IMG/VR virus record: IMGVR_UViG_3300033148_002826
Coordinates: 1-38,618 of that record
DNA: 38,618 nt
Source: a virus
Strand: one strand, 5' to 3'
Shown here: piece after piece, positions 29,764 through 37,316 of the stretch
How the letters are laid out: every line of letters starts with the position of its first letter
Position numbering within the stretch: position 1 is the first letter of the stretch
Notes under the pieces: model-generated
Seen by the model: the letters and a program-made list of their open reading frames with translations, nothing else
Database searches by the model: none
What the model was told of the DNA's origin: nothing
Program-made: the position numbers and the translations under genes

Positions 29764-29985
29764 ATGAGATCTACTAACGGAAATCAATTATTAGAAGAAG
29801 AGAAGTATATTCTTTTAAAGCCATATAATTTAACTAAAGAATTCTTTAATACAGATAAGTTCAATGTTATAATAACTTTAGATGAAGAAACTAATGAAAA
29901 AGTAGTAATCATTAGAGAGCGAAAGTCTAAAAGAAAAGTGTTAAGAGGTAAAAAAGATGAATTAGTTTTAGAAGATGAGAAATAA
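29764..29985 (+). CDS. Small hypothetical protein
   Basis: 73 residues, a charged beta-rich protein (EEEKYILLKPYNLTKEFFNT, FNVIITLDEETNEKVVIIRE) with a basic C-terminal stretch (RKSKRKVLRGKKDEL). The end overlaps the decayed NinG-like fragment by 11 bases. No family recognised. Confidence 0.55.
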   Translation: MRSTNGNQLLEEEKYILLKPYNLTKEFFNTDKFNVIITLDEETNEKVVIIRERKSKRKVLRGKKDELVLEDEK

Positions 29986-30100
29986 AGTCTGGTCAACAAA
30001 AATAGCAGATAAGTATTTCAGTCAGTTTATAGTACAAAGAGATAAGAAATGCTTACGCTGTGGATAAAAGATTTACAATAAGAACACTTTTATGATATAA
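29975..30100 (+). pseudogene. Decayed NinG-like HNH gene fragment
   Basis: The frame 29975-30067 encodes 30 residues: MRNKVWSTKIADKYFSQFIV then QRDKKCLRCG and a stop. It matches the start of the intact gene at 30602 (RVWSTQVADRKFSEFIRNRD, MCMRCHK). After the stop, another frame still reads DLQ-stop-EHFY against GLQCSHFW of the intact copy, showing decay by frameshift and stops. The homing endonuclease gene at 30108 follows directly. This looks like the ruin of a gene invaded by that element. Confidence 0.75.
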
Positions 30101-30101
30101 T
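30072..30101 (+). promoter_or_regulatory. Possible promoter of the homing endonuclease
   Basis: TTTACA (30072-30077), 18-base spacer, TATAAT (30096-30101). The start codon at 30108 lies 7 bases after the -10 box, so the mRNA would be leaderless or nearly so. Confidence 0.5.
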
Positions 30102-30107
30102 TAAAGA

Positions 30108-30605
30108 ATGGAAATAAAATTAAACAAAAAAAATAATAGATATTATATTATAGAATATGTAAAAAATCATTATAGATATAGAGCTAAAGGAATGCCAAGG
30201 GATTATTACAGGAAAGTATATGGAATAGTTAAGGGTTGTAAAAATTGTAATAAAAGTTTTTTTTCAAGAGATGGAAAATCAAACTATTGTAATAATGCTT
30301 GTTCAAAAATAAAAGAATTGAATCCACAATGGAAAGGTGGAATTAAGTATTCAGGTGGATATGTTTCGATAAAATCTCCTAATCATCCATTTAAGACAAT
30401 AACAGGATATGTCTTAGAACATAGATTAGTGATGGAAAAACATTTGAAAAGATATTTAAAACCATATGAGATAATACATCATAAGAATGCAGTAAAAGAT
30501 GATAATAGAATTGAGAATTTAGAAATAATACTTCAATCTAAAAAAGGTTTTCATCGAGGTTGTCTTAAATGTCCAAATTGTAATTATAGATTTTTTGTAA
30601 AATGA
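30108..30605 (+). CDS. HNH homing endonuclease
   Basis: 165 residues. The HNH_3-type core is at about 100-145: GYVLEHRLVMEKHLKRYL, then YEIIHHKNAVKDDNRIENLE. Zinc-binding Cys pairs flank it (CKNCNKSFFSRDGKSNYCNN before; CLKCPNCNYRF at the end). This family is typical of free-standing or intron-borne homing endonucleases. It lies between the dead NinG-like fragment and the intact paralogue and has its own probable promoter, all consistent with a mobile gene. It overlaps the following gene by 4 bases. Confidence 0.85.
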   Translation: MEIKLNKKNNRYYIIEYVKNHYRYRAKGMPRDYYRKVYGIVKGCKNCNKSFFSRDGKSNYCNNACSKIKELNPQWKGGIKYSGGYVSIKSPNHPFKTITGYVLEHRLVMEKHLKRYLKPYEIIHHKNAVKDDNRIENLEIILQSKKGFHRGCLKCPNCNYRFFVK

Positions 30606-30988
30606 AAAAAAAGATAAAAAGAGTTTGGTCTACACAAGTTGCTGATAGAAAATTTAGTGAATTTATCAGAAATAGAGATGGAATGTGTATGAGATGCCAT
30701 AAAGAATCAGGTCTTCAATGTTCTCATTTTTGGGGTAGAGGATTTTCAGCAACAAGATATGATCCAGAGAATTGTATTACTCTATGTTATCCATGTCATT
30801 ATGGAAACTCTAAGGGCTGGGAATACGAGAAGCAAGGAGAGTATAGAGAGTTTATGATTAACTGGCTCGGTAAAGATAAGTACAATGATTTAGAAGAATG
30901 GCACAGAGAGATAATTCCATTAAGAAAAGCCAAGCAAGAATGTATGGAATGGCTTAAACCTTTAAGGAAAAATGAAAATAACAAATAA
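30602..30988 (+). CDS. NinG-like HNH nuclease
   Basis: 128 residues. CMRCHKESGLQCSHFWGRGF, then RYDPENCITLCYPCHYGNSK, form a zinc-stabilised HNH fold (two C-x-x-C pairs, H in CSHF and CHY). The order LQCSHFWGRG..TRYDPEN...LC..CH is characteristic of NinG/Rap-like phage nucleases. NinG (Rap) resolves branched DNA; related HNH proteins near terminase genes aid packaging. Here it sits before the packaging genes, so either role fits. It is coupled by ATGA to the homing endonuclease gene, probably a result of the insertion. Confidence 0.75.
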   Translation: MKKKIKRVWSTQVADRKFSEFIRNRDGMCMRCHKESGLQCSHFWGRGFSATRYDPENCITLCYPCHYGNSKGWEYEKQGEYREFMINWLGKDKYNDLEEWHREIIPLRKAKQECMEWLKPLRKNENNK

Positions 30989-31227
30989 ACACTTTGAATT
31001 ATTCAAAAAAGAATGTCTTTATTGGCAAGACAGAGTTTTTTTCAAGAGATTGGAGTAATCACGACAAAATATCGGATAATGATATTAAAGAAGTGGCAAA
31101 ACATGAGATGATACATCTTTTACTAGAAAGATTAAATTCAACAGGAGAAGCAAGATTTATCAATAGAGATGAAATAACTGAAGCGAATGAAGAGCTTGTT
31201 AGAAAATTAGAATATATTATTAAATAG
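30972..31227 (+). pseudogene. Broken zincin (SprT-like) gene
   Basis: The N-terminal part, MKITNKHFELFKKECLYWQD, starts at 30972 and stops at 31058. The C-terminal part continues in another frame: WSNHDKISDNDIKEVAKHEM, then IHLLLERLNS, with an intact HEMIH zinc site. In similar phage proteins about 40 residues lie between these parts, so a deletion with frameshift is likely. The second part could be translated from a TTG at 30994, but lacks the usual N-terminus. Confidence 0.65.
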
Positions 31228-31238
31228 TTTTCCACAGC

Positions 31239-31276
31239 TTATCCTATTTGACAACACTTCTTGAAAATAGGATAAT
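31239..31276 (+). promoter_or_regulatory. Promoter inside an 11-bp inverted repeat
   Basis: TTGACA (31248-31253), 17-base spacer, GATAAT (31271-31276). TTATCCTATTT (31239-31249) and AAATAGGATAA (31265-31275) are a perfect inverted repeat that covers both promoter boxes, a strong candidate operator. TTTTCCACA just upstream fits the DnaA-box consensus. Confidence 0.85.
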
Positions 31277-31292
31277 TAAAGTATATGACAAT

Positions 31293-31351
31293 GTTAAATC
31301 AACACAATTTAACAAAAGTTTTAAGTTAATACCCGTTTTTCGGGTTTTTTT
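31293..31351 (+). terminator. Leader hairpin and attenuator before the packaging genes
   Basis: GTTAAAT/ATTTAAC (31293-31313) is followed by ACCCG-TTTTT-CGGGT (31331-31345) and T6. The terminator ends 3 bases before the start codon at 31355 and lies inside the transcript from the promoter at 31248. TTAAC and GTTAA in between can pair and could form an alternative structure. Expression of the late genes probably needs antitermination or partial read-through. Confidence 0.75.
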
Positions 31352-31354
31352 ATT

Positions 31355-31660
31355 ATGTTTTTTAAAAAAGAAATCGGTAAATTATCAAAGAAGTTCTTTC
31401 TATTAAACGAATATAATAAATGTTTAGAAGGAATAGTCAAGTTAGAAATATCAATAGACTTTTTAGCTGAAATGAATGCCTTTGATGTAATCCAAGAGAA
31501 TGGAACTACTAAAAAGGATAAAGATGGTAAAATAGTCCCTTGTGATCTATTAGTAGGGCAAGTAATAAAAGATAATCAAAAGGAGTTAGATAAAGGTAGA
31601 ACTAAATTAAACTCTATCGAGGCATTAATAAAAGCTGAAGATAAAAAATGGCTAAATTAA
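31355..31660 (+). CDS. Hypothetical protein, first gene of packaging operon
   Basis: 101 residues, helical and charged (KKEIGKLSKKFFLLNEYNKC, IKDNQKELDKGRTKLNSIEA) with a short loop (QENGTTKKDKDGKIVPCDLL). Two Cys. First gene after the attenuator; it could be an antiterminator or packaging accessory, but nothing proves it. It overlaps the next gene by 13 bases. Confidence 0.6.
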   Translation: MFFKKEIGKLSKKFFLLNEYNKCLEGIVKLEISIDFLAEMNAFDVIQENGTTKKDKDGKIVPCDLLVGQVIKDNQKELDKGRTKLNSIEALIKAEDKKWLN

Positions 31661-31773
31661 CCAAATCTAAAGCTAAATTGATCCTTAAAGACGGAAAAAT
31701 ACGAGGAAAGAAGATCACAGCTAAGCAAAGACGCTTCTTTGGAGCTATTATTAGTGGTAAAAGGAAAAAATGA
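31648..31773 (+). CDS. Small basic protein
   Basis: 41 residues, strongly basic (MAKLTKSKAKLILKDGKIRG, KKITAKQRRFFGAIISGKRK). The motif G-x-x-I-T-A-K-Q-R-R-F-F-G-A-I is frequent in small phage proteins encoded just before terminase genes. It could bind DNA in packaging. Coupled to the next gene by ATGA. Confidence 0.65.
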   Translation: MAKLTKSKAKLILKDGKIRGKKITAKQRRFFGAIISGKRKK

Positions 31774-31922
31774 TAAAATATATTTGTAATAATTGTGGAA
31801 AAGACGAACCAATTAAAGGATATGAAGATGAATTGGGGCAAGGTGATGTATTGTGTGAAAAATGTTGGAAAGAGTATCAAAAAAGAATAAAAAGTTTAAA
31901 AAGAGAATTTAAGATTAAATAA
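31770..31922 (+). CDS. Small zinc-finger protein
   Basis: 50 residues with two C-x-x-C pairs: YICNNCGKDEPIKGYEDE and VLCEKCWKEY, then a basic helix (QKRIKSLKREFKIK). A treble-clef or ribbon zinc site with a DNA-binding-like tail. It lies between tiny genes before the terminase. Confidence 0.65.
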   Translation: MIKYICNNCGKDEPIKGYEDELGQGDVLCEKCWKEYQKRIKSLKREFKIK

Positions 31923-31924
31923 TC

Positions 31925-32002
31925 ATGCCTATTAAACCATCATCAGGTGTTAGAAGATTAAAGTCTGCTAAAAGGCAGAGGAAAAAGAAGAGAAAATTAT
32001 GA
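31925..32002 (+). CDS. Tiny very basic protein
   Basis: 25 residues, MPIKPSSGVRRLKSAKRQRK ending KKRKL. Like a protamine-style or nucleic-acid-binding peptide. The spacing and ATGA overlap with the next tiny frame support translation. Confidence 0.5.
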   Translation: MPIKPSSGVRRLKSAKRQRKKKRKL

Positions 32003-32040
32003 AAGATCAAATAACATTATTAGATGGTATGTGGGATTAA
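31999..32040 (+). CDS. Tiny frame before the small terminase
   Basis: 13 residues, MKDQITLLDGMWD. It begins by ATGA overlap with the basic peptide gene and ends 2 bases before the terminase small subunit start, so it may only serve translational coupling. Confidence 0.3.
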   Translation: MKDQITLLDGMWD

Positions 32041-32042
32041 AT

Positions 32043-32528
32043 ATGTCAGAAGAAACTACACAAGAAAAAGAGAATGATGTCAACGATAAAGCAGGGAGCA
32101 ATCAGGGAGAATATAAGGTAGGAGATAAAAAGCCACCTAAAGAACATCGGTTTAAAAAGGGTCAATCAGGAAACCCAAAAGGAAAGCCGAAAGGAACATT
32201 ATCAGTTGTAGCAGCACTTAAAAAGAAATTACAGGAAATACCAGACGATCCAAGTAATAAAGAAAGACGATCATATTTAGATATTCTTATTTTAAAGATA
32301 ATAAAGAAAGCAATAACTGGTGAAGATGTGGCAATGATAAAAGATATAATAGATAGAGTAGATGGAAAACCAAAGCAACCAATAGAAGCAGATATAAGTT
32401 TAACATCTCAGGCAAAAGAAGGCGCAGAAAAATTAAATGATTTAATAAATGACCTTACAGGAGAAACAAAAGAAACTAGCAAAGAATCTACTAAAGTTAT
32501 TCCAGATAGACGGGAAACCAGCAAATGA
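32043..32528 (+). CDS. terS: Terminase small subunit-like (DUF5681)
   Basis: 161 residues from the ATG at 32043; a GTG start at 32031 would add four residues. KKPPKEHRFKKGQSGNPKGK (about 29-48) is the hallmark of DUF5681 proteins encoded next to large terminases, followed by helical regions (SVVAALKKKLQEIP; DILILKIIKKAI) and a disordered, Thr/Ser/Glu-rich end. It would recognise the packaging site and load DNA onto the large subunit. It overlaps the large terminase frame by 80 bases in another frame, which is long for a phage. Confidence 0.7.
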   Translation: MSEETTQEKENDVNDKAGSNQGEYKVGDKKPPKEHRFKKGQSGNPKGKPKGTLSVVAALKKKLQEIPDDPSNKERRSYLDILILKIIKKAITGEDVAMIKDIIDRVDGKPKQPIEADISLTSQAKEGAEKLNDLINDLTGETKETSKESTKVIPDRRETSK

Positions 32529-34830
32529 AGCAATAACAGAAGGTCAGTTAGATATATTTAGTTCATTGATATTTAGAAACAAGAATAGAGTTCAGATTAT
32601 AACTTCTACTCAATATGGAAAGCTAATAGCTAATGATGTTCCAGTTTGGACTAATAAAGGATGGAAAAAACATGGAGAATTAAAAGTAGGAGATTATGTT
32701 TTTAACCATTTAGGAAAAAGAGTCAAAATAATAGTAATAGGAGAAAAGCAGTTTGCTAATAAAGAAGTAATTTTTACAAATGGAGAAAAGATAAAATGTC
32801 ATGAAAATCATGAATGGATTGTTTGGAATGAAAATTGGGATGAATATAAAGTGATTCAAACCAATGAGATAGAAAAATATAAAATAATAATGTCAATTCC
32901 TAAGGTTAAACCCTTAGAAGGAAAAGGAGAATTAGACATTGATCCATATTTTTTAGGAGCTTGGTTGGGAGATGGAACATCAAAAAAGCCATCAATAACA
33001 ATACATCCAAATGATAAAGACATTATTGATAGAATACCATATAAATTATCAGCAGTTCATATTCATAAAATAACAGGAATAAAAACATTTGAATTTTACA
33101 AAAATGGATTATTAGACAGATTAAGAGAGAATAATTTATATAATAATAAGCACATTCCATTAAAATATAAGTTAGCTTCGTTGAAAGATAGATTGGAATT
33201 ATTAGCTGGTTTAATAGATACTGATGGATCGGTTAATAAGGATTATAGAGAAAAAGGATGGAAAAATGGTAGAGTATATATAATAAATACTAATAAAATT
33301 TTAATTGATGATGTTAGAGATATAATTCACGGACTGGGGATAAGAACAAGCATAACAAAAGTTAAAGCGTGTAAATCATCAAGTGGAATACAAGGAAAAA
33401 AGGATGTATATTATTTAGGATTTCAACCCAACATAAATATACCAACAGTTCTTTTAAGAAAAAAAGTAAATTATAGAGAAAGTAAACGAAGTATTAGAAT
33501 TAAAGAAATAATAGACATAGAGTCAGAGAGTGGTAATTGTATTCAGGTTGAAGGGGGAATATATCTTGTAGGTAAGACAATGATTCCTACTCATAATTCT
33601 TTAATAACAGCATTAGCTTGTTTAGTAATCAGTTGTATTCAGAAAGAGTTAGTAGCAGTAGTAGCTCCTAACAAAGAAAAAGCAAAGATAATAATGCGAT
33701 ACTATATTGAGCATTTATCAGATAATCCTGTATTTTGGTCACAGCTTGAAAAGAATACAAAGCTTGAAAGATTAAGACAAGAGGAGAGCAAAGAGCGTAT
33801 TATACTAAACAACGAAGGAGGTATATTCGTTGTATCAGCTCAAGCAGGAAACGCTGTAAAAGGAGTAGAATCTGCTATGGGAGAAGGTGCTAAAATAGTT
33901 ATTCAAGATGAGAGTTGTTTAATCCCCGATCAGACAGAGTCTTCAATTTATCGTATGATTGCTGGATACAAAGATGGATTCTATTGTAAGATCGGAAACC
34001 CTTTTTATAGAAATCACTTTTTAAAGAGTTGGAGAAGTGAAAAGTATCAAAAGATATTTATTGATTATTTCCAAGGTTTAAAAGAAGGTAGATATACACA
34101 AGAGTTTATTGAAGAAGCAAAAAAGAAACCGAACTTTGATATATTATTTGGTTGTAAGTTCCCTGACGCAGATATGATAGATCAGAAAGGATATTCTGTA
34201 TTGTTAGCAGAAAGTGATATTAAACAAGGTGAAGTTAATCCTTTTGGAGAAATACGAATGGGAGTTGATGTAGCAGAAGGAGGAGGAAATTATAATGTAA
34301 TCGTTTTAAGATGGGATAATACAGCTAAAGTAGTTCTTAAATATCAATCAGAGAATACAATGGATTTAGTTGGTAGAATTATTCAGATCGGAAATGAATA
34401 CGATATTTTGCCAGATAACATTTTTGTAGATTCAATAGGAGTAGGAAAAGGAGTTTGTGATCGTTTAGAAGAAAATTATAATAAAAAAGTAAGAACAATT
34501 AACGGAGTTAAAGTATCAGAAAAAGCTCAAGATTCAAAGCTTTACTTTAATAAAAGAGCAGAGAATTACTGGAGATTAAGACAATGGATTAAACAAGGAG
34601 CGATATTAGAACCCAATAATGACTGGAATCAATTAGAAGACATTAAGTATAAAGTAAAAGATAGTTCAGGACAATTATTGATAATGCCCAAAGATGAAAT
34701 GAGGAAAGAAGGTTATGAGAGTCCTGATATTGCTGACGCTTTAATGCTTACATTTTCAAGAATAGACTTTTCAGGAGGTAAAGTAGTAACAAATAGAGTA
34801 AAACCTCCTTCAACTTATAAAAAACGCTGA
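32449..34830 (+). CDS. terL: Terminase large subunit, interrupted by an intein
   Basis: 793 residues, of which 325 (59-383) are an intein, leaving a 468-residue terminase, a normal length. The Walker A motif reads STQYGK at 53-58 and continues with S384 LITALACL after the intein. Walker B is AKIVIQDES. The C-terminal nuclease has MGVDVAEGGGNYNVIVLRWD, DNIFVDSIGVGKGVCDRL and YESPDIADALMLTF. It packages DNA into the prohead using ATP and cuts it. Without splicing the ATPase site would be broken, so protein splicing is required. The first 26 codons overlap the small subunit gene. Confidence 0.9.
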   Translation: MTLQEKQKKLAKNLLKLFQIDGKPANEAITEGQLDIFSSLIFRNKNRVQIITSTQYGKLIANDVPVWTNKGWKKHGELKVGDYVFNHLGKRVKIIVIGEKQFANKEVIFTNGEKIKCHENHEWIVWNENWDEYKVIQTNEIEKYKIIMSIPKVKPLEGKGELDIDPYFLGAWLGDGTSKKPSITIHPNDKDIIDRIPYKLSAVHIHKITGIKTFEFYKNGLLDRLRENNLYNNKHIPLKYKLASLKDRLELLAGLIDTDGSVNKDYREKGWKNGRVYIINTNKILIDDVRDIIHGLGIRTSITKVKACKSSSGIQGKKDVYYLGFQPNINIPTVLLRKKVNYRESKRSIRIKEIIDIESESGNCIQVEGGIYLVGKTMIPTHNSLITALACLVISCIQKELVAVVAPNKEKAKIIMRYYIEHLSDNPVFWSQLEKNTKLERLRQEESKERIILNNEGGIFVVSAQAGNAVKGVESAMGEGAKIVIQDESCLIPDQTESSIYRMIAGYKDGFYCKIGNPFYRNHFLKSWRSEKYQKIFIDYFQGLKEGRYTQEFIEEAKKKPNFDILFGCKFPDADMIDQKGYSVLLAESDIKQGEVNPFGEIRMGVDVAEGGGNYNVIVLRWDNTAKVVLKYQSENTMDLVGRIIQIGNEYDILPDNIFVDSIGVGKGVCDRLEENYNKKVRTINGVKVSEKAQDSKLYFNKRAENYWRLRQWIKQGAILEPNNDWNQLEDIKYKVKDSSGQLLIMPKDEMRKEGYESPDIADALMLTFSRIDFSGGKVVTNRVKPPSTYKKR
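32623..33597 (+). mobile_element. Class 3 intein with LAGLIDADG endonuclease
   Basis: 325 residues between K58 and S384 of the terminase. It begins LIANDVPVWTNKGWKKHGEL, with no Cys, Ser or Ala at position 1. Block B is KIKCHENHEWIV with Trp123; block F is NCIQVEGGIYLVG with Cys364; block G is IPTHN with Thr381, His382 and Asn383, then Ser384. This W-C-T triplet is the signature of class 3 inteins, where the block F Cys starts splicing. Two endonuclease motifs are present, YFLGAWLGDGT (167-177) and LLAGLIDTDGS (251-261), with intact acidic residues. It is probably an active homing element. Confidence 0.9.
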
Positions 34831-34837
34831 AACATGA

Positions 34838-36781
34838 ATGATAATCAATTTAGAATTACAAAAAGATAAAAAAGGTAATGTTGTTTCAGAACCTTCAAAT
34901 TATAATCCTTCAAAAGAGGTAAAAAAGATTACGGCACAAGTAATGAAAGACTTTGATGCGTCTGATAAGATAATGAGTCAGCCATACAGAGAGTTTAATG
35001 ATATTAGTTTAAGAGATAGACAATCAAGAGATCAGATGGCTTTTAATAACTTTGAGCCATTCTCAAGTAGTAATCCAGATGAAGAATGGAGATCAACAGC
35101 TATCAGACCTATTACTCGTAATAAGATAATTAGTATAGCTGCTCATGTAACGGGAAACTTAATCTTTCCAAAGATATTCGCACAGAATGATCAAGATCAA
35201 GAAGATAGAGATGCTGCTTCAGTAATGAGGACTTTAATGGAATGGGTAGGAGATATATCAGATTACGAAAGAACCTTTTTATACGCAGTAATAGCTGCTT
35301 TAGTAAATCCTGCTACGATTATACACACAGAGTTTACTAAAGTAATGCGTAAAGTTAAGACTAAGAATGCTAACGGAGAAATTTCAGAACCTAAAGAAGT
35401 CTTAGATGAAGAGCTTTCAGGATTTCACGATACATTAGTTCCTATTGATGAGTTATGGATAGAGAATATCTATGAGAATAAGATCCAAAGACAAGGACAT
35501 TTAATCTGGAGAAAGGTAATTGATTATAGTTTGGCTCAAGTAAAGTATGGTAATAATAAAAACTTTAAAGAGTTTGTAAAACCAGGACTTCAAATATTAC
35601 TAGGAGATAATAAGGATACCTTTTACGAGCAATATGACGAAGATTTACAAGATCGTTTAGTAGAAGAAATTATATATTATAATCGTCAGTTAGACTTACA
35701 GTTAGTATATGTCAATGGAATACTACTTACTGAACCAGATGAACCAAACCCAAGACTAGACAAGAAATACCCGTTTGCTAAAAGTGGATATGAGTTAATT
35801 GATGAAGGAAAGTTCTTTTATTATAAGTCGTCTGCGTTTAAAACAGCTCCTGACGCAGATGTAGTAGATGTTTTATATAGAATGATTATAGATGGAACAT
35901 ATCTTCAATTAATGCCTCCAGTAGCAGCAATTGGTAATGAAGAGGTAGATTCTTCAATATTAATGCCTGGAACAATAACCACTATTAAAGATAAAGAAAC
36001 CAGAATAGAAAAAATAGACCTAGGAAATGATCTAGTAGCAGGATTTAATGCTCTTGAAAAAGTAGAATCAAGTGTAAGTGAGAGTTCCCAAGATCCACAG
36101 CAATCTGGTATTCCATCACCACAACAGCAAACAGCGTTTGAAATATCTAGATTAGAACAGAATGCTCGTATTCAGTTAGGTTTATTCGGTAAGATGATAG
36201 GTTTTCTTATTAAGGATTTCGGAGAGTTAAGAATATCTGATATTATACAACATCTAACAATAGGAGAGCTTAAAGGAATAACTGGAGATACTGATACTTT
36301 AAAGTTTAGAAGTTTCTTGATCCCTGAAAAAGAAGGATTGGATTCTAAGAGAGTAACAATGACTACTGAAGTTTCAGATGAACTACTTTCTCCAGAAGAG
36401 CAGTTAGATGAAAGTTTTAAAGTAATGGAAGAAGAAGGAGGATTAGAAAGCAAAGACAGGATATTTAAAGTTAATCCTTCATTATTCAGAGAGTTAAAGT
36501 TTTTAGTAAGGATTTCTCCAGATATAGTATTTCCACCATCAGAGAATGTTAAGAAAGCATTAATGTTAGAGCAGTATGATAGAGCTGTTAATAATCCTTT
36601 AGCAGATCAAGAGAACATATTTAAAGAGTTGTTACTAGGAGCATATTCAACCACTAGAGATAATCCAGACAAGTTTGTGGCTAAACAAGCCACAGGTACT
36701 TTAGAAGGAGGTCAGAAAGGAGTATTAAGTCGTATAACAGGGGCAGAGCGTCCCGAAACATCAGAAGTATTAACTAAATAA
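34838..36781 (+). CDS. Portal protein
   Basis: 647 residues, directly after the large terminase. Start chosen at 34838; an ATG 4 bases earlier gives only 10 codons. The N-terminus is polar (EVKKITAQVMKDFDASDKIM), then REFNDISLRDRQSRDQMAFN and a helix-rich body. Residues about 345-390 (VVDVLYRMIIDGTYLQLMPP, AAIGNEEVDSSILMPGTITT) and the Gln-rich stretch SSQDPQQSGIPSPQQQTAFE, just before a long helix, are typical of portal clip and wing regions. It forms the ring through which DNA enters. Family by layout and position. Confidence 0.75.
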   Translation: MIINLELQKDKKGNVVSEPSNYNPSKEVKKITAQVMKDFDASDKIMSQPYREFNDISLRDRQSRDQMAFNNFEPFSSSNPDEEWRSTAIRPITRNKIISIAAHVTGNLIFPKIFAQNDQDQEDRDAASVMRTLMEWVGDISDYERTFLYAVIAALVNPATIIHTEFTKVMRKVKTKNANGEISEPKEVLDEELSGFHDTLVPIDELWIENIYENKIQRQGHLIWRKVIDYSLAQVKYGNNKNFKEFVKPGLQILLGDNKDTFYEQYDEDLQDRLVEEIIYYNRQLDLQLVYVNGILLTEPDEPNPRLDKKYPFAKSGYELIDEGKFFYYKSSAFKTAPDADVVDVLYRMIIDGTYLQLMPPVAAIGNEEVDSSILMPGTITTIKDKETRIEKIDLGNDLVAGFNALEKVESSVSESSQDPQQSGIPSPQQQTAFEISRLEQNARIQLGLFGKMIGFLIKDFGELRISDIIQHLTIGELKGITGDTDTLKFRSFLIPEKEGLDSKRVTMTTEVSDELLSPEEQLDESFKVMEEEGGLESKDRIFKVNPSLFRELKFLVRISPDIVFPPSENVKKALMLEQYDRAVNNPLADQENIFKELLLGAYSTTRDNPDKFVAKQATGTLEGGQKGVLSRITGAERPETSEVLTK

Positions 36782-36782
36782 C

Positions 36783-37316
36783 ATGAAATACAAAGTAGTA
36801 ACTTATCCACCATGGTATCTGTCTTTATGGAAAAAGAAGTTCCCATTTGCTGATTTTGAGAAAGGAGTAATAATGGTTTGGGGTAAAAAGATATATATTA
36901 ATAGGCCTGATTTGTTAACTATCCCATTAATAAGACACGAAGAAGTACATCTTAGACAACAAAAGAATTCCTATTTATTCGGATTAATATGGTTGATTAG
37001 ATATGTGTTCTCTGTAAAGTTCAGATTTAATCAAGAAATTGAAGCACACAGAGCAGAGTATTTAGCAGATAAAAAGAACTTGTATCATGTAGCAAAGAGA
37101 TTATCTTCTTCACTTTATGGGAATATCGTTAGTTATAAAGAAGCGATTGATTTAATAAAGTTTGAAGAGATTAAGTCTAAGCCTAAAAGCAAATCAAAAT
37201 ACGAAATTTATAATATAATTAAAACAACTTCAGGAGGATTTCATTCTTGGCTTAATACAAGCATTGGAAAGATAAGAAAGCCAAATAGTGAAGTTCCTAA
37301 TGAATTATTCAAATGA
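36783..37316 (+). CDS. Zincin-like protein (HExxH)
   Basis: 177 residues. H52-E53-x-x-H56 in IRHEEVHLRQQ is a zinc-metallopeptidase motif. E85 or E87 in NQEIEAHRAEYLADK may be the third ligand, as in gluzincin-like or DUF4157-like proteins. A hydrophobic stretch (YLFGLIWLIRYVFSV) lies between. It sits between portal and scaffold; it could be a head maturation protease or an accessory. Its start is 1 base after the portal stop. A protease role is inference from the motif. Confidence 0.6.
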   Translation: MKYKVVTYPPWYLSLWKKKFPFADFEKGVIMVWGKKIYINRPDLLTIPLIRHEEVHLRQQKNSYLFGLIWLIRYVFSVKFRFNQEIEAHRAEYLADKKNLYHVAKRLSSSLYGNIVSYKEAIDLIKFEEIKSKPKSKSKYEIYNIIKTTSGGFHSWLNTSIGKIRKPNSEVPNELFK

